Notes: generated by a model not told the origin, from the letters alone. 64,000 nt of DNA from Pseudomonadota bacterium (GCA_020161655.1 JAIUPC010000004.1:62001-126000); one strand, 5' to 3'; counted from the stretch's first letter, positions 34,782 to 43,691 are shown. A program made the numbers and translations.

Positions 34782-35711
34782 CTAGCCGGTGCCACCCGGC
34801 AGGTGCAGCGGCGGGGCGACGAAGAGGTATTCGTAAACCCCGTCCTCGGCGCAATCCTCAGCGAGTTCCTTGACGTAGAACATCTCGCCCATGGTGATGC
34901 CGATGGCGGGAATGACCACCCAGTGCCAGGGCTGGTTCACCGCCTTGGTTTCGTTCGGGCGCACCTCGACCCCCCAGGTATCGGCGCAGATCCCGGCGAT
35001 GTCGTGCTTGCGAATCCAGTGGCAGGTTTCAAATGCAAGGCCCGGCGCATCGCCGCCGGCATAGCCGGCCCAGCTTTTCTCGGCCAGGCAGCGTTCCTGC
35101 TGACCGGTGCGGATCAGGACGAAGTCGCCCGCGCGGATTTCGACGCCCTGCCTGGCGGCACAGGCGTCAAGCTCCTCGCTCGAGATGACTTCGCCGTCGG
35201 CAAGCCAGTCCACGCCCCGGTGCCGCGCGATGTCGAGAAGCACGCCGCGTCCGATCATGCGGGCGCGGGTATGTTCGATCCCGTTGACGGTGCCGCCGCC
35301 CGCCGCGCTGACCAAGGCGGCCGAGTGGCCGTTGTACATCTGGCCGTCGAGGAAGACGTGGTTGAGCGAGTCCCAGTGCGTCGACCCCTGCACCGGCATT
35401 GCCAGCACGTCATCGGCATACTGGATGCCCTGCCGCTCAAGCTGCTCGCCCGCCAGCGCGTCGGTGCCGGTGGCGAGGAACTGGTGGATCGGGTTGTAGC
35501 GGCCGCCAAAAAGGCCCGACTGAAGCTTTTCGTTCAGGGGAAGGCCCATGGCAAAGACCTTGCCCTTGCGCACAAGCTTCGCGGCGGCAGCGATCCGTTC
35601 GGGGGTGACATGGTTCAGCGTGCCGATCATGTCGTCCTTGCCCCAGCGCCCCCAGTTGGAAAGCTCCTTGGCGGTGGCGCGGATGGTGTCCTTGGTGATG
35701 TGCATGGTCAT
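34782..35711 (-). CDS. Cyclase-family hydrolase (kynurenine formamidase-like fold)
   Basis: A 309-residue member of the metal-dependent cyclase family (Cyclase, PF04199 type). The metal-site motif, HxGTHxDxPxH in many members, appears as GSTHWDSLNHVFLDGQMYNG. RARMIGRGVLLDIARHRGVD and GDFVLIRTGQQERCL are family blocks. It is longer than bacterial KynB (about 210). Such enzymes hydrolyse N-formyl, lactone or cyclic amide bonds. Between TRAP and synthetase genes, it may open or deacylate the imported compound before BKACE. Substrate unknown. Confidence 0.87.
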   Translation of the reverse strand: MTMHITKDTIRATAKELSNWGRWGKDDMIGTLNHVTPERIAAAAKLVRKGKVFAMGLPLNEKLQSGLFGGRYNPIHQFLATGTDALAGEQLERQGIQYADDVLAMPVQGSTHWDSLNHVFLDGQMYNGHSAALVSAAGGGTVNGIEHTRARMIGRGVLLDIARHRGVDWLADGEVISSEELDACAARQGVEIRAGDFVLIRTGQQERCLAEKSWAGYAGGDAPGLAFETCHWIRKHDIAGICADTWGVEVRPNETKAVNQPWHWVVIPAIGITMGEMFYVKELAEDCAEDGVYEYLFVAPPLHLPGGTG

Positions 35712-35728
35712 CGAAAACGTTCCTTGCG

Positions 35729-37048
35729 TCAGTTGTAAAGGTAGGCGGGCAGCCAGAGCGTGATGCCCGGCACCGCGATGAGAAGGGCGAGAACCCCGAA
35801 GAGAAGCAGGATGAAGGGCGCAGTTCCCCGGTAGATTTCGCCGATCGAGACGTCATCGGGCAAAGCGGCCTTCATGGCGAAGATCACCATGCCGAAGGGC
35901 GGCGAGAGGAGCCCGATCTCGATGGCGAAGATCGCGACGATGCCGAACCAGATCGGATCGTAGCCAAGATGCAAGATCACCGGATGGACGATCGGCATGG
36001 TCAGGAGGAGGATCGACACGCTGTCGAGGAGCATGCCGAGAAGGAGGAGGATCACTACCAGAAGGAGGACGATCACGATGGGCGCCACCGGCAGGGCCGC
36101 AACCCAGTCGGTCGCCGCCGCAGGCAGTCCGGTCAGCGTCAGCATCCGCGAATACATCTGCGCCGCGATCAGGAGGGCGAAGATCGAGGCCGTCGCGGCG
36201 CCGGTGTCGAGGATCACGTTCAGAAAGGCCCGCCCCGGTTTCTTGCCGCGTGCAAACAGAAGCGCCAGCCCGCCCGCGGCCCCCACCGCCCCGGCCTCGG
36301 TCGGGGTCATGATGCCGCCGTAGATGCCGCCGAGGATGACCGCGATCAGAATGTAGATGGGCCAGGGCCGCAGCAGCGAAACCTTGGGCGCATCGTCGCC
36401 CAGCGGCTTGAAGGCCGCGCCGCGCCCGCCCGTTTCGGGCCGCAGCATCACCTTCACGACGATCATGACGCAAAGCGCAAGCGACAGAAGCAGCCCCGGC
36501 CCGATCCCTGCGGCGAAAAGCCGGCCGATGGATTGCTCGGTCAGGATGCCGTAGATGATCATCAGCACGGATGGCGGGATCAGCATCCCCAGAAGCGCGC
36601 TTGACGCGACGATGCCGAGCGAGAACTTGCGGTCATAGTTCAGGCGCACCATCTCGGGCACCGCGACCTTGGAAAAGACCGCCGCCGAGGCGACCGAGAC
36701 GCCGGTGATGGCCGCGAAGATCATGTTCGCCAGAACCGTCGACACGCCGACACCGCCGGGCAGCTTCCGCGTCATCTTTTCGGCCACCTGGAACAACTCT
36801 CCAGTGGCACCCGAGGCGGTCGTGAGCAGACCCATCAGGACGAAGAGCGGGATCACCGCAAAGACATAGTCCATGATCGCGCTGTAGGCGGTGGTCTCAA
36901 GCATCTTGGCCGCGACCGACAGGCGGCCGCTAAGGAGGAACAGCGTGGCAAAACTGGTGAAGGACAGGGCGACGGCGATGTGAAATCCCGACAGGATCAG
37001 GATCATCAGCACGACGCAGGAGATAAGGCCGAGGGTCAGGGGATCCAT
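35729..37048 (-). CDS. dctM: TRAP transporter large permease (DctM family)
   Basis: A 439-residue, about 12-helix membrane protein that drives sodium-coupled uptake. Recognisable blocks: LSFTSFATLFLLSGRLSVA, AVIPLFVLMGLLTTASGATG, AAITGVSVASAAVFSKVAVP and IPPSVLMIIYGILTEQSIG. It follows the small permease by nine bases. All DctM conserved regions are present and the frame is intact, although the partner binding-protein gene upstream is frameshifted. Confidence 0.95.
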   Translation of the reverse strand: MDPLTLGLISCVVLMILILSGFHIAVALSFTSFATLFLLSGRLSVAAKMLETTAYSAIMDYVFAVIPLFVLMGLLTTASGATGELFQVAEKMTRKLPGGVGVSTVLANMIFAAITGVSVASAAVFSKVAVPEMVRLNYDRKFSLGIVASSALLGMLIPPSVLMIIYGILTEQSIGRLFAAGIGPGLLLSLALCVMIVVKVMLRPETGGRGAAFKPLGDDAPKVSLLRPWPIYILIAVILGGIYGGIMTPTEAGAVGAAGGLALLFARGKKPGRAFLNVILDTGAATASIFALLIAAQMYSRMLTLTGLPAAATDWVAALPVAPIVIVLLLVVILLLLGMLLDSVSILLLTMPIVHPVILHLGYDPIWFGIVAIFAIEIGLLSPPFGMVIFAMKAALPDDVSIGEIYRGTAPFILLLFGVLALLIAVPGITLWLPAYLYN

Positions 37049-37057
37049 GGCGGGTTC

Positions 37058-37609
37058 CTATTCGAAAGCGGCGGGTTCGCTGCTGCCGAAGGGCAGGGTG
37101 CCGCCCAGACAGTGCAGAAGTTGCAGGAGGTATTCGAGCGTCATCAGCGCCGCGCCCAGGGTCACGGTCAGCCACACCGGCCAGACCTTGATGCGCACCG
37201 GAAGCTCGCCCTCGAAGGTGCCCTTCTGGAAGGTTGAAAGCACGTTGTCAGAGCAGAGCCAGGCGATCAGCCCGCAGACGATGGCCCCCATCAGGCAGTT
37301 CAGCCCGTAGATCACCAGTTTGGTCCGGTTCGACCGCGAGTCGAAGAACAGCGTCGAACGGAGGTGGCGGTTGGTGCGCAGGGCATAGGCGAACTGGAGC
37401 CAGCCGATCGCGACGATGGCAGTCTTGACGATCTCGGGGACGCCATCCACCGGCCGGTTGAAGAGGTTGCGGGCGGCGATATCGGCGCAGATCAGGATCA
37501 TCAGGGCGATGATCCCGAAGCTGGCGGCGGAATTGAGGACGCGCAGGACCGCGCCGAACCCGTCGGCGAAGCGGTCGAGCGGTCCCTGGACGGACCGCTC
37601 CATGCTCAT
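37058..37609 (-). CDS. dctQ: TRAP transporter small permease (DctQ family)
   Basis: A 183-residue four-helix protein with NSAASFGIIALMILICADIA, RNLFNRPVDGVPEIVKTAI and the DctQ-typical RTNRHLRSTLFFDSRSNRTK. It forms the membrane complex with DctM. Its ATG overlaps the stop of the binding-protein frame (ATGA), showing coupling to the broken dctP gene. Confidence 0.92.
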   Translation of the reverse strand: MSMERSVQGPLDRFADGFGAVLRVLNSAASFGIIALMILICADIAARNLFNRPVDGVPEIVKTAIVAIGWLQFAYALRTNRHLRSTLFFDSRSNRTKLVIYGLNCLMGAIVCGLIAWLCSDNVLSTFQKGTFEGELPVRIKVWPVWLTVTLGAALMTLEYLLQLLHCLGGTLPFGSSEPAAFE

Positions 37610-38669
37610 TTTTCCGCTTCCCAGTCGCGCGGGAAGACATGGCCCAGTTCCTTCAGGGCCGCGACATAGGCATAGATCGCCTCGGCCGGGCCGCCGGCTG
37701 CTTCGATTTCCTCGAAACGCTCTTTCGGCAGGTTCGGCATCCGGCTGGCGAAATCGGCCTTCATCGCTTCGTCCACCGGCACGAAGTTGACGCCGCTGGT
37801 TTTCATCGTCTCAAGCGCCGCCGTCTGGGCCGCCTTCATCGCTTCGGCATTCACCATGCCCCAGTCGCGGCCGACCTCGGTGAAGATCTGCTGCACTTCG
37901 GGCGAAAGCTCGTCGAAGCGGTCCGCGTTCATCGTCAGGATCGGGAAGGAGACTGAGCCGAAGCTCAGGTCGGCAAAGGTCTTCGACACTTCGAAAAGCC
38001 GGAACCCGAGGACACCGTCGGCATACATGATCCAGCCGTCGTAGACGCCGGTCTGGAGCGCCGTGTAGGCATCGTTCAGATTGCTCGGCACCGGGGAAAT
38101 GCCGGTCCCGTCGAGCCAGGGCAGGTTCGGCCCGGCAGCGGCGACCTTGTGACCGGCAAGGTCATGACCTTGGTCCATTCGAAATTGGTGGTGAGGCCAT
38201 AGTTGCCGACGACGCTGGCGCCAAGGAAGACCTGGCTGAATTCGTCGCGCAGGATCGCGGAAAGTTCGGGCACCTCGTCATAGACCTTGCGCGTCGCCTC
38301 GGCGGCGACGACCGGGTCGGGGCTGCCGAAGGGCACGAAATAGGTGAAGTTATGCGCCTGGAGTTTCGATGGCTCGAAGGCGACGCCGATCATCGCGACA
38401 TCGAGAAGCCCGGCCTCGACGGTTTCAAGGCATTCATCAAGCTTGCAGACCGAACCGCCGTAGCCCTCGGTCCATTCGATGTCGTCGCCGGTGGTTTCCT
38501 TGACGCGGCGGGCGACCTCGGTCTGGAAATGGTCCTTGATCGTGGCGACCCAGCCGGCGGTGACCGGATGGCCGCCGCCGATGGAAAGGCGGATGGTCTC
38601 TGCGCCAGCCGGCGCGGCCAGAAGCGCTGCAACGCCTGCGGTCAGGCTCAGTCGAGAAATCCCGTGCAT
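37606..38669 (-). pseudogene. dctP: TRAP substrate-binding protein (DctP family), frameshifted
   Basis: Start 38669 follows GGGAGGAAC and gives a signal peptide (MHGISRLSLTAGVAALLAAP, cleavage after AGA before ETIRLSIGGG). The reading frame runs through LTTNFEWTKVMTL and then breaks; the remainder (AGHKVAAAGPNLPWLDGTGI to the C-terminus) continues in another frame. Insertion of one G at the TTGCCGG sequence near 38153-38158 (TTGGCCGG) would restore a full DctP of about 354 residues. Either a true mutation or a homopolymer-type sequence error. The permeases downstream are intact. Confidence 0.88.
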
Positions 38670-38737
38670 GATGTTCCTCCCTTGGGAAATGCGTGAATCC
38701 AGCGCCCCGACCCTCCGTGGCCGGGGCACAGGCCTTG

Positions 38738-39670
38738 TCAGAAATTGACGCTGTCGCCGCCTTTGAGGGCGAGCATCTCGCGGGCCTCCTCCGGCGTTGC
38801 GATCTCAAGGCCGAGGCCTTCGATGATCTGGCGCACGCGGGTGACCTGTTCGGCGTTCGACTTCGCCAGCTTGCCCGGCCCGCCCCAGAGCGAATCCTCA
38901 AGCCCGACCCGGACGTTGCCGCCGATCGCCGCCGACTGCGCCGCGATCCGCATCTGGCTGGCGCCGGCGCCAAGGACCGACCAGCGGTAATCCTCGCCGA
39001 AAAGCCGGTCCGCGGTGCGCTTCATGTGCATGACGTCTTCGGGATGGGTGCCGATGCCGCCGAGAAGGCCAAAGACCGACTGGATGAAGAACGGCGCCTT
39101 GACCAGCCCGCGGTCGGCGAAATGCTTGAGGTTGTAGAGATGCGCGATGTCATAGCACTCGAACTCGAACCGGGTGCCGTTCTCCGAGCAGGTGCGCAGG
39201 ATGTATTCGATATCCTTGAACGAGTTGCGGAAGACGAGGTCGCGCGAATTCTCAAGGTGCTGGCGTTCCCAGTCGTGCTTCAGGTCCGGGAAGCGCTCCA
39301 GCATCTGGTAGAGCGCGAAGTTGATCGAGCCGACATTGAGCGAGGCAACCTCGGGCGCGAAGACCTTGGCGGGCAGCACCCGCTCTTCGACCTTCATGAA
39401 GGGGCTGCCGCCCGTGGTGATGTTTAGAACCGCATTGGTCGCCTGCTTGATCCGCGGCAGGAAGCGGGCGAACCCTTCCGGCGTCTGGTCCGGGCGGCCG
39501 TCTTCCTCGTTCCGGGCGTGCAGGTGGATGATCGCGGCCCCGGCTTCGGCGGCGCCGATCGAGGATTCCACGATCTCATCGGCGGTCACCGGCAGATAGG
39601 GCGACATCGACGGGGTATGGATCGCGCCGGTCACGGCGCAGGTGATGATGACTTTGCGTTTTGCAGCCAC
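38738..39670 (-). CDS. Beta-keto acid cleavage enzyme (BKACE, DUF849)
   Basis: A 310-residue zinc-dependent (beta/alpha)8 enzyme that condenses a beta-keto acid with acetyl-CoA to give acetoacetate and a new CoA ester. GTG at 39670 is preferred: AGAGAG lies upstream and the family start AAKRKVIITCAVTGAIHTPS follows at once. The zinc ligands are in AAIIHLHARNEEDGRPDQTP (HLH), and the late WSVLGAGASQMRIAAQSAAI and NVRVGLEDSLWGG (Glu ligand) are conserved. First gene of the leftward operon with TRAP, cyclase and acetoacetyl-CoA synthetase genes. The natural beta-keto acid is not identifiable from sequence alone. Confidence 0.93.
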   Translation of the reverse strand: MAAKRKVIITCAVTGAIHTPSMSPYLPVTADEIVESSIGAAEAGAAIIHLHARNEEDGRPDQTPEGFARFLPRIKQATNAVLNITTGGSPFMKVEERVLPAKVFAPEVASLNVGSINFALYQMLERFPDLKHDWERQHLENSRDLVFRNSFKDIEYILRTCSENGTRFEFECYDIAHLYNLKHFADRGLVKAPFFIQSVFGLLGGIGTHPEDVMHMKRTADRLFGEDYRWSVLGAGASQMRIAAQSAAIGGNVRVGLEDSLWGGPGKLAKSNAEQVTRVRQIIEGLGLEIATPEEAREMLALKGGDSVNF

Positions 39671-39706
39671 GATGATTCTCTCTTCTGTCCGGTTTCTGAC
39701 GTTAAG

Positions 39707-39754
39707 TAAGCAGTTGCTCACCATCCGGTCAAGCATTAAGTGAGCACTTGCTTA
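39707..39754. promoter_or_regulatory. Two TetR-type operators in the divergent spacer
   Basis: TAAGCAGTTGCTCA (39707-39720) and TGAGCACTTGCTTA (39741-39754) are 14-bp dyads of consensus TRAGCA-N2-TGCTYA, in opposite orientation and offset by 34 bp. Flanking bases (TTAAGTA, ATTTA) extend the similarity to 15 of 18 positions. They lie between the BKACE operon and the TetR gene, so binding could control both promoters. Confidence 0.7.
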
Positions 39755-39804
39755 TTTACGCGCATCACGCTATTGATGGCGCCGGAACCGAGGGGACCTC
39801 TGCC

Positions 39805-40446
39805 TTGAACCAGTCACCGCCGAAACGCCGCATGAGCGCCACCAATCGCCGTGAGGCGATCATCGAAGGGGCCGAGGCGTTCTTTGCCGAGCAGGGGTTC
39901 AAGGGCAGCACGCGCGAGCTCTGCAAGGGGCTCGGCATCTCGAACGCGCTGCTTTTCAAGTACTTCGCCAACAAGGACGAACTTCTTGAAGAGGTCTACC
40001 GTCGGCATTTCCTGCGCCGCTGGAAAGCCTCCTGGCTGACCGAGCTTGAAGACCGCAGCAAACCGCTGCCAGACCGGCTGCGGCAGTTCTACCGCGAATA
40101 CAGCGAAATCGTCTCGGACCCGAACTGGATGCGGCTCAACCTTCTGTCGGGGATGGCGGACATCAGCCTGACCCGGCGCTACATCACCGAATCCGTCGGC
40201 CCGATCTTCTGCGCCATCGCCAATGAACGCAGCGCCATCCTGTCACCGGGCGCGCCCGCGGCCTACGAGAACATCGACGACCTGCCCGAAGACGAGCTTG
40301 AGTTGGTCTGGCACCTGCATTCGACGATCATCTACTACTACATCCGCAAGGACATCTTCGGCGTCAGGGTCTCAGAAGATGTCGATGTCGCCATCGACAT
40401 TGCCGTGGCGGGCTTCTGCGCGACGCTTCCCGAGGCGGTGGCCTGA
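39805..40446 (+). CDS. TetR-family regulator of the BKACE/TRAP operon
   Basis: A TetR protein of about 213 residues. TTG at 39805 has AGGGG ten bases upstream; ATG at 39832 is an alternative. An open frame reaching back to 39748 would overlap the operator and is unlikely. The DNA-binding segment is NRREAIIEGAEAFFAEQGFK then STRELCKGLGISNALLFKYF and ANKDELLEEVYRRHF. The C-terminal helices form the ligand/dimer domain. Divergent from BKACE with two dyads between, so it probably represses that operon until the substrate binds. Confidence 0.9.
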   Translation: MNQSPPKRRMSATNRREAIIEGAEAFFAEQGFKGSTRELCKGLGISNALLFKYFANKDELLEEVYRRHFLRRWKASWLTELEDRSKPLPDRLRQFYREYSEIVSDPNWMRLNLLSGMADISLTRRYITESVGPIFCAIANERSAILSPGAPAAYENIDDLPEDELELVWHLHSTIIYYYIRKDIFGVRVSEDVDVAIDIAVAGFCATLPEAVA

Positions 40447-40494
40447 TGGGGCCGGATGGCCCTGTCGGAGCAAGGCTGTTCGGGCGGGGCAGTG

Positions 40495-40587
40495 CGGAGG
40501 CGTCTCGACGAGGTTTTCGCGAGGTTCAACTGCCAGCGGCACTACCTTTTGCGGGTGCTGGCGCAACAGTCGGGCCGAGAACTCGTG
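40495..40587 (+). pseudogene. Possible IS6 transposase core relic
   Basis: The peptide RRRLDEVFARFNCQRHYLLR matches the catalytic-core pattern WHLDEVFV-ING-RHYLWR of IS6-family transposases. Only about 30 codons are recognisable, directly after the TetR stop codon. Short, so moderate confidence; consistent with the other relics at module borders. Confidence 0.5.
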
Positions 40588-40683
40588 CCTTGCGGCCTTG
40601 GCCTGGTCTGGTTTTCAGTAGATCTGCCGGTGGGCGGGAGGTTCTCCCCCCGCTCCACCAAAGCGTCGCTTCCGTTTCCCTGT

Positions 40684-41772
40684 TCAGCGATAGGGATATC
40701 CGGCCTTGTCCATGGTTTCGGCGTATTTCTTGAACGCCTCGACCACCTTGGCCGACCGTGGCGAAGCGGCGGCGACTTCATCCCAGAAGCCTTTCGAATC
40801 CTCGAGGACCTGGGCCCATTCGGCGTCCGGCAGCGAGGTCAGCTCCATCTTCTCGCCTTCGACCCGCAGCTTGGCTTCGCCGCCCCAATACCAGACGTTC
40901 CGGTAATAGTGCGACTGGTCGATGGTGGTGCGGAAAAGCTGCTGCAGGTGTGGCGGCACCTTCTCCCAACTCGCGGTATTGGCGAAGTAGCTGCCGAACC
41001 AGGCCCCGGTGACCGAGTTGGTGAGGGCGTATTTGCAGACATCGGCCCAGCCGACCTCATAGGCCTCGGTAAAGCCGCACCAGGCCACGCCGTCAAGCTC
41101 GCCGGTCTGCATCGCGACCTCGACGTTGTCCCAGGGGATCGTCACCGGGATCAGGCCGTAGCGCGACAGGAACTTGCCGGCCGTGGGCACGCCGAAGACG
41201 CGGAGGCCCTGCATGTCGGCGAGGCTGCGGATCGGCTTGCCGACGGTGAAGATGTGCAGCGGGTCCCAGGCCCCGGCTGAAAGCCAGGTCACGCCTTCGA
41301 CTTCCGAATAGGCTTCTTCCCAGATTTCCTTCAGCCCGTAGTAGTTGAACAGCGCCGGCACATCCAGGCTGTAGCGGGTGGCGAAGGGGAAGTAGCCGCC
41401 GAAGACCGAGATGTCGACCGGTGAAGCCATCGTCGCCTCGTCGGACTGAACGGCGTCGAGCGTACCGTTCTGCATTGCGCGGAAGAGATCGGCGGTGGGG
41501 ACAAGCTGGTCGGCGTAGTAAAGCTCGATCTCCATCTCGCCGTTGGCGGCGGCGTTGAAGGCTTCGATCTGCGGCTTGATCACATGGGCCCCGAGCGGCG
41601 CGCCGGAATAGGTCTGCAACCGCCACTTGATCGGGCCGGTTTGCGCATTGACGTAAGGCGCGGCAAGGGTCGCCCCGGCGACGGCACCGGCGCCCACCAC
41701 GGATCGGCGGAGGAAGTTCCGGCGCGAGGCGAGGATCGCCTCGGACGGGCTTTGCGCTTTCTTGTCGGTCAT
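40684..41772 (-). CDS. dctP: TRAP substrate-binding protein (DctP family), Tat-exported
   Basis: A 362-residue binding protein with a twin-arginine signal (SRRNFLRRSVVGAGAVAGAT, cleavage after VNA). The mature start QTGPIKWRLQTYSGAPLGAH and the segments NGTLDAVQSDEATMAS, GLRVFGVPTAGKFLSRYGL and TGELDGVAWCGFTEAYEVGW define a DctP-type fold. It is the last gene of the DeoR-DctQ-DctM-DctP unit, 52 bases after DctM. The use of Tat export distinguishes it from the other TRAP protein in the window. Ligand unknown. Confidence 0.92.
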   Translation of the reverse strand: MTDKKAQSPSEAILASRRNFLRRSVVGAGAVAGATLAAPYVNAQTGPIKWRLQTYSGAPLGAHVIKPQIEAFNAAANGEMEIELYYADQLVPTADLFRAMQNGTLDAVQSDEATMASPVDISVFGGYFPFATRYSLDVPALFNYYGLKEIWEEAYSEVEGVTWLSAGAWDPLHIFTVGKPIRSLADMQGLRVFGVPTAGKFLSRYGLIPVTIPWDNVEVAMQTGELDGVAWCGFTEAYEVGWADVCKYALTNSVTGAWFGSYFANTASWEKVPPHLQQLFRTTIDQSHYYRNVWYWGGEAKLRVEGEKMELTSLPDAEWAQVLEDSKGFWDEVAAASPRSAKVVEAFKKYAETMDKAGYPYR

Positions 41773-41824
41773 CGTCTTCTCCTTGTTGCTACGGGTTACT
41801 TTGGTCCTCTGGTGGTTGGTTGGT

Positions 41825-43162
41825 TCATCCCCTGACGTTGATCCGTTCCGGCAGCCACAACGCGATCTGCGGGAAGATCATCAACAGCACGATCGTCAGC
41901 ATCATGATGGCGGCGAAGGGCCAGATGGAGCGATAGATGTCGGGAAGCGTGATCTCCCGCGGCGCAAGCGAGCGCATGAGGAAGAGGTTATAGCCGAAGG
42001 GCGGCGTGATGTAGGCAATCTGGCAGGTGATGGTGTAAAGGACGCCGTACCAGATCAGCTGGTTGTCGAAGCCGAGGTCGAGGCTGGCGACAAGCGGGAT
42101 GTAGAGGGGCGCCACGATCACCAGCATCGCGGTGTCGTCAAGGAACATCCCCAGGAGCAGGAAGCTCAGCTGCATCATGATGATGATGGCCCAGGGCGAC
42201 AGTTCCCATTGGGTCAGGAACAGGCTTTCGATGGCCTTAACCGCGCCCAGCCCGTCGAAGACCGCGCCGAAGGCCAACGCTGCAAGGATCAGCCACATGA
42301 ACATGCAGGACACGGCCAGCGTCTTCATCGAGGTTTCGCGGATCAGCCGCCACGAGAACCGCCGTTTCAGAACCGCCGCGAGCGTGGCCGATGTCGCGCC
42401 GACGGCCGAGCTTTCGACAAGGCTCGTGAAGCCGAAGACGAAGAGGCCAGTCATCAGGAAGAATATCCCGAAGGGGATGGCCCCGGCCTTGGCAAGGGCC
42501 AGCTTCTCGCGGAAGGGCATGTTCAGCTCTTCCTCCGGCACGGGTGGCGCAAGCTTCGGGTTCAGCCTGGCGCGCACCATGATGTAGAGGATGAACAGCG
42601 CGGCCATCAGAAGGCCCGGCATCAGGCCGGCGAACCACAGCTTCGACACCGGCTGCCGCGCGATCATCCCGTAAAGCACCAGCACGACCGAGGGCGGGAT
42701 CAGGATGCCGAGCGACGAGCCGCCCTGCACCACGCCCGAGATCAGCACCTTGTCATAGCCGCGCCTCAGCATTTCCGGCAGGGCGATGGTGGCGCCGATG
42801 GCCATCCCCGCGACCGACAGCCCGTTCATCGCCGAGATGATGACCATGACCAGGATCGTGCCCACGGCGAGACCGCCGGGCAGGCGGCCGAACCAGACAT
42901 GCATCATCTTGTAGAGGTCTTCGGCGATCCCGCTTTCGGCCAGGATGTAGCCCATGTAGATGAACATGGGCAGCGTCAGCATGGCGTACCAGTTGAAGAG
43001 CTTGAACACCTGATTGTAGGGCAGCTCGATCGCCCCATCGCCGTAAAGCAGGAGCGCCGCCCCCGCCGCGACGAAGCCGATGGCGGCAAAGACCCGCTGC
43101 CCCGTGACCAAGAGCAGCGCCATCGACGCGAACATGAGAAGAGCGATCAGTTCGTAGGACAT
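41825..43162 (-). CDS. dctM: TRAP transporter large permease (DctM family)
   Basis: A 445-residue polytopic membrane protein starting immediately after the DctQ stop. Family segments: YAMLTLPMFIYMGYILAESG, MVIISAMNGLSVAGMAIGAT, IPPSVVLVLYGMIARQPVSK, MQLSFLLLGMFLDDTAMLVI and YITPPFGYNLFLMRSLAPRE. Sodium-coupled solute import together with DctQ and the Tat-exported DctP. Complete and intact. Confidence 0.95.
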   Translation of the reverse strand: MSYELIALLMFASMALLLVTGQRVFAAIGFVAAGAALLLYGDGAIELPYNQVFKLFNWYAMLTLPMFIYMGYILAESGIAEDLYKMMHVWFGRLPGGLAVGTILVMVIISAMNGLSVAGMAIGATIALPEMLRRGYDKVLISGVVQGGSSLGILIPPSVVLVLYGMIARQPVSKLWFAGLMPGLLMAALFILYIMVRARLNPKLAPPVPEEELNMPFREKLALAKAGAIPFGIFFLMTGLFVFGFTSLVESSAVGATSATLAAVLKRRFSWRLIRETSMKTLAVSCMFMWLILAALAFGAVFDGLGAVKAIESLFLTQWELSPWAIIIMMQLSFLLLGMFLDDTAMLVIVAPLYIPLVASLDLGFDNQLIWYGVLYTITCQIAYITPPFGYNLFLMRSLAPREITLPDIYRSIWPFAAIMMLTIVLLMIFPQIALWLPERINVRG

Positions 43163-43672
43163 TTACAGGCGCTCTCCACGCAGGGTCGCGATGTGCTTGA
43201 ACACCAGCGCAAAGGCCTGGAGCAGCATGAGGACAAGGCAGACCGTCAGGAGCGCCTTGATCGGGATGACCGAGGGGTTCCACATGGAAAACCGCTTCTC
43301 GTTCGTCTCGATGGCGTACTCCAGCGACGAGATCGACCCGACGAGCATGACGCCGAGATAGAAGATCATGCACCAGACGGTGAAAAGGTCCAGCTTGGCT
43401 CTCCCCCGCTCAGAGAGATTGGCATACCAAAGGTCCATCCGGACATGTTCGTTGTTCTTGAGGGTGATCGGGCCGCCCATGAAATAGTAGGCGGCAAGGG
43501 TGAACTGCGTCAGCTCGATGGCCCAGTGGACCGGCACGTTCAGCACGTTTCGGGTGACGGCATCCAGAAGAAGCGTCGCGCCCATGAAGAAGATCAACGA
43601 GGCGGCAAAATAGCCGACATAGTCGGAGACCTTGTCGACGATCCGCACATAGGCCCGGATCAGATGTGGCAT
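43163..43672 (-). CDS. dctQ: TRAP transporter small permease (DctQ family)
   Basis: A 169-residue four-helix protein; start 43672 follows GGAAGGCGG and gives MPHLIRAYVRIVDKVSDYVG. Helices: FAASLIFFMGATLLLDAVT, IELTQFTLAAYYFMGGPITL, VWCMIFYLGVMLVGSISSL and PIKALLTVCLVLMLLQAFAL. NEHVRMDLWYANLSERGRAK is the typical DctQ loop. Located 19 bases after the DeoR stop, so the regulator and transporter are probably co-transcribed. Confidence 0.92.
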   Translation of the reverse strand: MPHLIRAYVRIVDKVSDYVGYFAASLIFFMGATLLLDAVTRNVLNVPVHWAIELTQFTLAAYYFMGGPITLKNNEHVRMDLWYANLSERGRAKLDLFTVWCMIFYLGVMLVGSISSLEYAIETNEKRFSMWNPSVIPIKALLTVCLVLMLLQAFALVFKHIATLRGERL

Positions 43673-43691
43673 GTCTGAGCCGCCTTCCCTG

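Noticed and set aside
33783-35738. 651-codon plus-strand frame opposite the synthetase and cyclase genes
   Set aside because: Spans two opposite genes and their gap, with no recognisable domain.
41773-41824. GGTTGGTTGGTT repeat between dctM and dctP
   Set aside because: Too short for a functional repeat and part of a normal 52-bp spacer.
41762-43678. 638-codon plus-strand frame opposite the TRAP genes
   Set aside because: Low-complexity, charged translation antisense to DctM and DctQ; caused by high third-position GC.
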